From: an uncultured Bacteroidales bacterium
GTDB taxonomy: Bacteria; Bacteroidota; Bacteroidia; Bacteroidales; UBA932
DNA length: 11,746 nt
NCBI GenBank assembly: GCA_946406275.1
Contig: CAMJJZ010000033.1
Coordinates: 1 to 11,746, forward strand
Direction of reading: 5' to 3'
In this document: in pieces, positions 6,860 to 11,746 of the stretch
Layout: each line of letters opens with the position of its first letter
How positions within the stretch are numbered: the stretch's first letter is position 1
Notes under the pieces: model-generated
Told to the model about the DNA's origin: nothing
Seen by the model: the letters and a program-made list of their open reading frames with translations, nothing else
Databases searched by the model: none
Translations under genes and position numbers: made by a program

Positions 6860-8827
6860 ATGAGAAAACTAATGCTCGCCGCCTGCCTTCTTGCCGTATG
6901 CAGCGCGGCTTTTTCAAAGCCCAAGACCTATGAGGTTAAGTCTCTCAGTGGTATCATTTCCGTAAGTATTGAGGTTGGCGATGATATTACCTGGGCCGTT
7001 ACCAGTGGTGCTGAGACAGTGATTTTGCCATCTAGAATTGGTCTGGAATTATCTGATGGAAAGGTATTTGGTAAAAATGCCAAAGTATCAAAAGCGAAAT
7101 ATCTCGGGGTCTTTAGTAATGTCGATGCAAAAGTCTATTCAAAGTCTCTTGTAAGTAATTACTACAATTCTCTTACTCTCTCATTCAAGGGATTTGACAT
7201 TGAATTCAGGGCTTATGACGAGGGCGCCGCTTATAGGATTGTACCTAAACTGAAGGGTGAGTTCTGTGTCAGGCATGAGACGGCGGAGTTTGTCCTTCCT
7301 TCCGCTTCCTCGCGCGCATGGGTGCCTTATGTAAATTCAGGTATCGATAATCAGTTCTCATCTTCGTTTGAAAGTCAGTATACGGTTGCTCCCGTTTCTG
7401 ACTGGCAGAGTGGTCGATTGGCTTTTCTTCCTGTTCTTGCTGAATCAGCTGGAAGCAAGGTTCTCATTACTGAGTCCGGACTTTACAATTATCCGGGCAT
7501 GTATCTTAAGGGGAACGGCAATGTATTGGAAGGAGTATTTGCTCCCTATCCCAAAACTCTTGTTCAAGGAGGTCACAATAATCTTGAGATGTTGGTAACG
7601 GAGCGTGAGGATTACATTGCAAAGTTCTCCAAGGCTGAGCCTCTTCCCTGGAGGGTGGTTGTCGTTGCAAGTGAAGATAAGGATCTCCTTGCCTCTGACA
7701 TGCCTTGGCTTTTAGCTGAGCCTTCAGTCGGAGACTTTTCTTGGGTGTGTCCCGGAAAGGTTGCATGGGACTGGTGGAACGACTGGAATATCTACGGAGT
7801 TCCCTTTAAGGCAGGTATCAATTCCGAAACATATAAGTACTATATTGACTTTGCTTCTAAACACGGAATCGAGTATGTAATCCTTGATGAAGGATGGGCT
7901 GTAAATCTTAAGGCAGACCTTTTCCAGATTGTACCTGAAATCGACCTCGAGGAGTTGGCAAATTACGCTGATACCAAGGGAGTAGGTCTTATTCTTTGGG
8001 CTGGGTATCAGGCATTCGAAAAGGATATGGAGCGAGCCTGTCTTGAGTATGCCGCAATGGGCATAAAAGGCTTCAAAGTTGACTTCATGAACAGAGATGA
8101 TCAGATGATGGTGGACTTCTATCGCCGAGCTGCCGAAATGACTGCCAGATATGGTCTCCTGATAGATTTCCACGGTGCTTTCAAGCCTGCAGGTCTGCAA
8201 CGAACTTACCCTAATGTTATCAATTTCGAGGGTGTTTTTGGTTTGGAAAACATGAAGTGGGCACCAGAGTCCGTAGACCAGGTAACATATGATGTAACCA
8301 TACCTTTTATACGTAATGTCGCCGGTCCTATGGACTATACTCAGGGGTCAATGAAGAATGCGGCAAAAGGCAGTTATCGTCCTGTGTATTCCGAACCCAT
8401 GAGCCAGGGTACAAGATGTCGTCAGCTGGCAGAGTATACGGTGTTTTTTGCACCCCTTACCATGCTATGTGATTCGCCGTCGAATTACCTTGCCGAGGAA
8501 GAATGTTTAGGTTTCATTTCTGAAACTCCAACCGTCTGGGATGCTACCTTCCCGCTGGCTGGAAAAATCGGAGAATATGTGGCTGTTTTGCGCCGTAGTG
8601 GTACGGACTGGTATATTGGAGTCCTTAACAATTGGGAAGAGCGAACCATTGAGTTGGATCTGCATGAGTTTGGCCTTTGGTCCAAGAGTATCGAGATATT
8701 TGAGGACGGCCCTAATGCAGATAAGGCCGGCAAGGATTTCGTGCATCGTTTCGACACCGTTCCCGACAATTCAAAAATTACTGTTCACATGGCCCCCGGA
8801 GGGGGGTGGACGGCAAGGGTTCAATAA
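6860..8827 (+). CDS. Secreted GH97 glycosidase, retaining-type residue pattern
   Basis: The 655-residue protein has a signal peptide (residues 1 to about 19), the GH97 N-terminal beta-super-sandwich (about 22-290), a (beta/alpha)8 catalytic barrel starting near VAWDWWNDW (301-309), and a C-terminal beta domain (about 560-655). Family motifs are ITESGLYNYPG (203-213, Glu205 a calcium ligand), YVILDEGW (339-346), GFKVDFM (404-410), FHGAFKPAG (437-445) and NFEGVFGLE (455-463). From recalled work on SusB and BtGal97b, Asp408 fits the nucleophile of retaining members, Glu463 the acid/base and Glu457 a calcium ligand; the position of SusB's base Glu508 appears to be Gly439. This points to the retaining branch, of which alpha-galactosidases are the known example, and away from the inverting SusB alpha-glucosidases. 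Specificity is unproven. Base composition is lower in G+C than that of GH31 or kdgK. Confidence 0.93.
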   Translation: MRKLMLAACLLAVCSAAFSKPKTYEVKSLSGIISVSIEVGDDITWAVTSGAETVILPSRIGLELSDGKVFGKNAKVSKAKYLGVFSNVDAKVYSKSLVSNYYNSLTLSFKGFDIEFRAYDEGAAYRIVPKLKGEFCVRHETAEFVLPSASSRAWVPYVNSGIDNQFSSSFESQYTVAPVSDWQSGRLAFLPVLAESAGSKVLITESGLYNYPGMYLKGNGNVLEGVFAPYPKTLVQGGHNNLEMLVTEREDYIAKFSKAEPLPWRVVVVASEDKDLLASDMPWLLAEPSVGDFSWVCPGKVAWDWWNDWNIYGVPFKAGINSETYKYYIDFASKHGIEYVILDEGWAVNLKADLFQIVPEIDLEELANYADTKGVGLILWAGYQAFEKDMERACLEYAAMGIKGFKVDFMNRDDQMMVDFYRRAAEMTARYGLLIDFHGAFKPAGLQRTYPNVINFEGVFGLENMKWAPESVDQVTYDVTIPFIRNVAGPMDYTQGSMKNAAKGSYRPVYSEPMSQGTRCRQLAEYTVFFAPLTMLCDSPSNYLAEEECLGFISETPTVWDATFPLAGKIGEYVAVLRRSGTDWYIGVLNNWEERTIELDLHEFGLWSKSIEIFEDGPNADKAGKDFVHRFDTVPDNSKITVHMAPGGGWTARVQ

Positions 8828-8845
8828 ATATTGAATCTTTTTTTT
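8818..8845 (+). terminator. Probable intrinsic terminator overlapping the GH97 stop
   Basis: Bases 8818-8826 pair with 8829-8837 (core TTCAATA / TATTGAA, extended by one G-T and one G-C pair); allowing a four-base loop leaves eight pairs. Eight T residues follow at 8838-8845. The stem is A+T-rich and so weak, but stem and T run are well placed. The GH97 TAA (8825-8827) lies in the hairpin, and the T run ends next to the first LacI operator. Confidence 0.55.
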
Positions 8846-8856
8846 GCAAACGTTTG
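8845..8856. promoter_or_regulatory. LacI-family operator O1
   Basis: TGCAAACGTTTG contains the perfect ten-base palindrome CAAACGTTTG (8847-8856) with the central CG typical of LacI/PurR-family operators. Its last four bases are the TTTG box of the lacI promoter, so binding here would block sigma-factor contact. The adjoining gene encodes a LacI-family protein. Confidence 0.82.
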
Positions 8857-8884
8857 GATTTATGTGCAAACGTTTGTATCTTTG
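8853..8884 (+). promoter_or_regulatory. Promoter of the lacI-kdgK-eda operon
   Basis: TTTG at 8853-8856, exactly 20 bases, then TATCTTTG at 8877-8884: both boxes match the Bacteroidota consensus without mismatch. Transcription should begin near 8889-8892, so the lacI ATG at 8892 would have a leader of only a few bases or none. The first box is part of operator O1 and the spacer contains O2, a layout for direct repression. Confidence 0.8.
8865..8876. promoter_or_regulatory. LacI-family operator O2
   Basis: This is a second exact copy of TGCAAACGTTTG, with its palindrome at 8867-8876. It begins 20 bases after the first copy, about two helical turns, so dimers on both sites would lie on roughly the same DNA face. 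It fills the spacer between the two promoter boxes and touches the TAnnTTTG box at 8877. Confidence 0.82.
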
Positions 8885-8891
8885 TCGCACC

Positions 8892-9875
8892 ATGGTCACT
8901 ATTACTGATATAGCCAATGCTTTGGGAGTTACCCCTTCTACAGTGTCAAGAGCACTTGCAGGCAGCCCCCGTGTAAAAGAAGATACCCGCCTGGCCGTAG
9001 AGAAGAAGGCCGCTGAGATGGGTTATGAGCGTAATGTTGTTGCTTCCAATCTCAGGAAGGGTCGCTCAAATATGGTAGGTATCGTCGTCCCCAGAATTCA
9101 CCGTGAATTTTTCTCCAATGTGATTGGCGGAGCAGAAAGCGTCCTCAATCAGGCCGGATACAACGTTATCATCTGCCAGACCATGGAGAGCAGGGAGTCG
9201 GAGATAAAGGCTCTGAAGGCTCTGCGCAATTATCGTGTGGCTGCAGTTTTCCTTTCTCATGCCATCGAGTGCCGCAGCAGCTCGCACGTCCGTGAAATCA
9301 TTGGAAATGATCTTCCGTTGGTTCAATTTGACCGCGTTTTTCCGGATCTTCCTGGAGCTAAAGTGGTGGGAGCCAATTGCGAAGGCGCATTTACCGCAAC
9401 TAAACATTTAATTGGAGAAGGCTATAAACGCATAGGAACAATAGCCGGGTACATGAATTCGCAAGCCTACGTGGAACGCCTTGCCGGTTACCGTCTTGCG
9501 CTGGAAAGTGCCGATATTACCTTCGATTCCACGATAGTCTTCGAAGAGGCAATTGTCCGTGAAACCGGATATGAGGCTTGCAAGAAGGCCATTGAGGCCG
9601 GTTGTGATGCGCTTTATTGTGCAGGTGCTTTCTCCGCACTTGGCGCTATTGACGCACTGAAGGAGAAGGGACTGCGTATTCCTGAAGATTTCGGTATAGT
9701 GGGAACCGCCAACGAGTCTTTCACCTCGCTCATGACTCCTTCAATGAGTACGCTTGGCCAGCACCCGTTCGAAATGGGCCAGGCTGCGGCACGTGCTTTC
9801 CTGGAAGGCCGTTCAAATACGGAAGTGATTCCCATGGAACTTCATATAAGACAATCATCAAAAAGAAATCAATAA
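8892..9875 (+). CDS. LacI-family transcriptional regulator of the uronate operon
   Basis: The start is ATG 8892, giving 327 residues and placing the helix-turn-helix at the N terminus (TITDIANALGVTPSTVSRAL, residues 3-22), as usual for LacI proteins; the upstream in-frame TTG at 8844 lies in the operators and promoter. A hinge helix follows (VASNLRKGRSN, 50-60, Leu54 for minor-groove insertion), then a periplasmic-binding-protein-like effector and dimer domain (about 61-320; VGIVVP, LPLVQFDRVF, FGIVGTANE). Two operators lie on its own promoter, so it very probably represses itself and the operon. Its stop overlaps the kdgK start by one base (TAATG). By context the effector may be a uronate breakdown product such as 2-keto-3-deoxygluconate, which is inference. 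It could instead act as an activator on other loci. Sampled G+C (about 45%) is below that of kdgK. Confidence 0.93.
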   Translation: MVTITDIANALGVTPSTVSRALAGSPRVKEDTRLAVEKKAAEMGYERNVVASNLRKGRSNMVGIVVPRIHREFFSNVIGGAESVLNQAGYNVIICQTMESRESEIKALKALRNYRVAAVFLSHAIECRSSSHVREIIGNDLPLVQFDRVFPDLPGAKVVGANCEGAFTATKHLIGEGYKRIGTIAGYMNSQAYVERLAGYRLALESADITFDSTIVFEEAIVRETGYEACKKAIEAGCDALYCAGAFSALGAIDALKEKGLRIPEDFGIVGTANESFTSLMTPSMSTLGQHPFEMGQAAARAFLEGRSNTEVIPMELHIRQSSKRNQ

Positions 9876-10912
9876 TGGCAAAAGTAGTAACCTTCGGCGA
9901 AGTGATGCTTCGCCTTTCCACCCCGGGATACCAGCGTTTTTCCCAGGCCCGTCAATTTGACATCAATTTCGGCGGCGGCGAGGCCAACGTGGCGGTCTCC
10001 CTTGCTAATTATGGCGTAGACGCACATTTCGTCACCCGTCTTCCCAAGAACGACATCGCCGCAATGTGCGCGGCGGAACTCAGGGCTTTTGGAGTAGACT
10101 TGGACGGCGTTGTCTGGGGCGGTGACCGCCTGGGCATCTATTATCTTGAAACCGGTGCCGTTGCACGTGGCTCCAAGGTGGTTTACGACAGGGCATATTC
10201 TTCCATAGCGGAGATCAAGCCCGGCATGGTGGACTGGCACAAGGTGCTTGAAGGCGCCGACTGGTTCCACTGGACCGGCATCACTCCCGCCCTTTCCCAG
10301 GGCGCTGCAGATGCCTGCCTTGAGGCAATCAAGGTTGCAAACGAGATGGGCGTAAAGGTTTCCTGCGACCTCAATTACCGCAAGAAACTCTGGAAGTACG
10401 GCAAGAGCGCTTCCGAGGTCATGCCTGCCCTTGTGGAAGGCTGCGACCTTATCCTTGGCAACGAGGAAGACGCAGAGAAGGAATTCGGCATCAAGCCGGA
10501 AGGCTTCGACGCAGAGAAGACCGGCGGCGAGATTGACCAGGCCAGCTTTATCAGCGTATGCCGCCAGCTCATGCAGAAGTTCCCCCGCTGCAAGAAGGTT
10601 GCCGTAACCCTCCGCGGTTCCATCAACGCGAACCACAACACCTGGGGCGGTATCCTCTATGACGGAAAGAACCTCTGGCAGAGCCGCAGGTACGACATCA
10701 CCCACATAGTAGACCGCGTAGGCGGCGGCGATTCCTTCATGGGCGGCCTCCTCTACGGTCTCCTTACCTATCCCACTGACCAGGAAGCCATTGAGTTTGC
10801 GGCAGCCGCATCGGCCCTCAAACACACCATCCTGGGTGACTACAACCGCGTCACGGTAGAAGAGGTCGAAGCACTTGTTAAAGGTGGCGGCAGCGGCCGC
10901 GTAAGCAGGTAG
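9875..10912 (+). CDS. kdgK: 2-dehydro-3-deoxygluconokinase (PfkB/ribokinase family)
   Basis: This cytoplasmic kinase of 345 residues phosphorylates 2-keto-3-deoxygluconate (KDG) to KDPG with ATP. It has the PfkB fold: an opening VVTFGEVMLRLSTPG (4-18), the glycine-rich substrate loop NFGGGEANVAVSLANYG (31-47), SCDLNYRKKLW (163-173), ILGNEEDA (193-200), and the ATP-site/catalytic motif DRVGGGDSFMGGLLYG (280-295) with Asp286 as the expected base. GDYN at 321-324 also fits KDG kinases. The DLNYRKKLW segment and adjacent KDPG aldolase favour KdgK over fructokinase or ribokinase. The start overlaps the lacI stop as TAATG. A glycine-rich tail (KGGGSGRVSR) ends the protein, slightly unlike usual ends. 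It should be induced with lacI from the promoter at 8853. Confidence 0.92.
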   Translation: MAKVVTFGEVMLRLSTPGYQRFSQARQFDINFGGGEANVAVSLANYGVDAHFVTRLPKNDIAAMCAAELRAFGVDLDGVVWGGDRLGIYYLETGAVARGSKVVYDRAYSSIAEIKPGMVDWHKVLEGADWFHWTGITPALSQGAADACLEAIKVANEMGVKVSCDLNYRKKLWKYGKSASEVMPALVEGCDLILGNEEDAEKEFGIKPEGFDAEKTGGEIDQASFISVCRQLMQKFPRCKKVAVTLRGSINANHNTWGGILYDGKNLWQSRRYDITHIVDRVGGGDSFMGGLLYGLLTYPTDQEAIEFAAAASALKHTILGDYNRVTVEEVEALVKGGGSGRVSR

Positions 10913-10916
10913 AGCT

Positions 10917-11579
10917 ATGTCAAAGTTCAATAAAATAGACACTATCAACATCATCAGGAATACAGGTATAGTGCCCGTGTTCTATAATAAGGATGTTGAA
11001 CTTACCAAGAAGGTGGTGAAGGCCTGCTATGACGGCGGCATCCGTGCATTCGAATTCACAAACCGCGGCGACGGAGCACACATTGTGTTCAAGGAACTCA
11101 TTGCCTATGTTCGCGCAGAATGCCCTGAGATGGCACTTGGCGCAGGCACCATCCTGGACGCCCCCACCGCTGCCATCTACATCCAGCTGGGGGCCGATTT
11201 CCTTGTGTCTCCCTGCTGCGTAGACGAGGTCATCACCCTTGCCAACCGTCGCGGAGTGCCATACAGCCCCGGCTGCGGCACTGTGACGGAGATCGTGCAC
11301 GCGCAGGAGCGCGGGTGCGATTTAGTAAAGGTCTTCCCTGCGGGTACCGTTGGCGGTCCGGCATTCGTGAAGAATATCCTTGCCCCTCTGCCCTGGGCAC
11401 TGGCCATGTGCACCGGTGCAGTTGAGCCGGAGGAGAGCAATCTCAAGGCTTGGGCAAAGAGCGGAGTCACCGCCGTTGGCATGGGCTCCAAGCTCTTCCC
11501 CAAGGAAGTCCTGGCGGCAGGGGACTGGAAAGCAGTCTCCGAGCTTTGCCGTAAATCCCTTGAATGGTTCCGTAAATAA
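10917..11579 (+). CDS. eda: KDPG aldolase (2-dehydro-3-deoxyphosphogluconate aldolase)
   Basis: This 220-residue class I aldolase cleaves 2-keto-3-deoxy-6-phosphogluconate to pyruvate and glyceraldehyde-3-phosphate, using the product of the kinase next to it. The TIM-barrel motifs are present: GIVPVF (17-22), GIRAFEFTNRG (41-51) with Glu46 as expected general acid/base, LGAGTI (74-79), DFLVSPC (94-100), the Schiff-base lysine Lys138 in DLVKVFPAG (135-143), and a phosphate-binding MCTGAV (164-169) and VGMGSKLFP (187-195). Length is close to that of E. coli Eda. It starts four bases after kdgK and is followed six bases later by the beta-helix lipoprotein gene, so it lies in one transcript. Some family members also split KDPGal from the De Ley-Doudoroff route; sequence alone does not exclude that. 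Confidence 0.93.
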   Translation: MSKFNKIDTINIIRNTGIVPVFYNKDVELTKKVVKACYDGGIRAFEFTNRGDGAHIVFKELIAYVRAECPEMALGAGTILDAPTAAIYIQLGADFLVSPCCVDEVITLANRRGVPYSPGCGTVTEIVHAQERGCDLVKVFPAGTVGGPAFVKNILAPLPWALAMCTGAVEPEESNLKAWAKSGVTAVGMGSKLFPKEVLAAGDWKAVSELCRKSLEWFRK

Positions 11580-11585
11580 TTGCCG

Positions 11586-11746
11586 ATGAGACTCCTCAAG
11601 CCCCTCGCAATCCTTGCAGCCCTTGTGGCGGCGCTATCCTGCGCCAAAAAGCAGGACCTTCCCTTCGATATGCCGGAGGTGAAACTTCCTGCTATCCCCT
11701 CATACACCGTAAGCCTCACCGATTTCAATGCGGTAGGGGACGGCGT
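11586..11746 (+). CDS. Probable polygalacturonase (GH28) lipoprotein, N-terminal part only
   Basis: An open frame starts at ATG 11586 and runs off the window after 53 codons. It encodes a clear lipoprotein signal (MRLLKPLAILAALVAALSC, lipobox ALSC, Cys19), a short linker, and then YTVSLTDFNAVGDGV, the opening coil of the pectin-type right-handed beta-helix. That opening is usual in GH28 polygalacturonases, which hydrolyse alpha-1,4-galacturonate links in pectin, but related beta-helix families (pectate-lyase-3-like) begin in the same way. It is six bases after eda in an operon for KDG use, which favours a pectin enzyme acting at the cell envelope. The catalytic Asp residues lie beyond the window, so activity cannot be judged. 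Confidence 0.75.
   Translation, partial: MRLLKPLAILAALVAALSCAKKQDLPFDMPEVKLPAIPSYTVSLTDFNAVGDG

Noticed and set aside
8844..8891. In-frame TTG extension of lacI
   Set aside because: The extra 16 codons cover both operators and the promoter; LacI proteins have the helix-turn-helix at the extreme N terminus.
10335..10350. GCAAACG half-site within kdgK as a third operator
   Set aside because: Only the left half matches; the palindromic right half is absent.
9869..10954. Long open frame (361 codons) on the minus strand
   Set aside because: It is antisense to kdgK across its whole length, shows no family motif, and arises from G+C-rich codon bias of the real gene.
1..11746. CRISPR array, insertion sequence or phage genes
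   Set aside because: No regularly spaced repeats, transposase-like protein, terminal inverted repeats or phage structural genes were seen on either strand.

Overview
The window reads as a chromosomal stretch from a member of the Bacteroidota, most likely Bacteroidales of a gut or other polysaccharide-rich habitat. The support comes from the sequence: promoters of the Bacteroides type (TTTG, about 20 bases, TAnnTTTG), little or no Shine-Dalgarno, a DUF5723-type outer-membrane protein, a carboxypeptidase-regulatory-like beta-sandwich protein, a TonB-C-domain lipoprotein, and GH31 and GH97 glycosidases with secretion signals. Base composition is mosaic: sampled 60-base lines of the GH31 and kdgK genes have about 62 to 63% G+C, while lines inside the GH97 gene run from 35 to 50%. 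I cannot name a genus.

Layout. (1) 1-82: the 3' part of a tRNA-Arg (anticodon CCT) and its intrinsic terminator. (2) 129-4944, plus strand: three genes joined by two ATGA stop/start overlaps. They encode a lipoprotein of unknown function, a DUF5723-like putative outer-membrane barrel and a secreted GH31 alpha-glycosidase. (3) 4941-5528, minus strand: a lipoprotein with a C-terminal TonB domain, convergent with GH31, the two stop codons sharing one CTAG. (4) 5529-5630: a divergent promoter region. (5) 5631-8827, plus strand: a carboxypeptidase-regulatory-like protein and a secreted GH97 glycosidase with the residue pattern of the retaining branch. (6) 8818-8891: a compact control region with a probable terminator, two identical 12-base operator cores 20 bases apart, and a promoter threaded through them. 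(7) 8892-11746, plus strand: lacI-type regulator, 2-keto-3-deoxygluconate kinase, KDPG aldolase and the start of a beta-helix lipoprotein, most likely a GH28 polygalacturonase cut by the window edge.

How the genes fit together. Region 7 is a coherent uronate module. An exported polygalacturonase would release galacturonate-containing sugars. The resulting 2-keto-3-deoxygluconate is phosphorylated by KdgK and split by Eda to pyruvate and glyceraldehyde-3-phosphate. The regulator is the first gene and the operators lie on its own promoter, so autoregulation of the whole operon is the simplest reading. The GH31 and GH97 enzymes would remove alpha-linked sugars outside the cytoplasm; their substrates cannot be read from sequence alone. 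No SusC/SusD pair, transposase, integrase, CRISPR array or phage gene is visible. No gene-free stretch exceeds 300 bases. The best candidates for something not well described are the coupled lipoprotein/DUF5723/GH31 operon and the operator-promoter architecture ahead of lacI.
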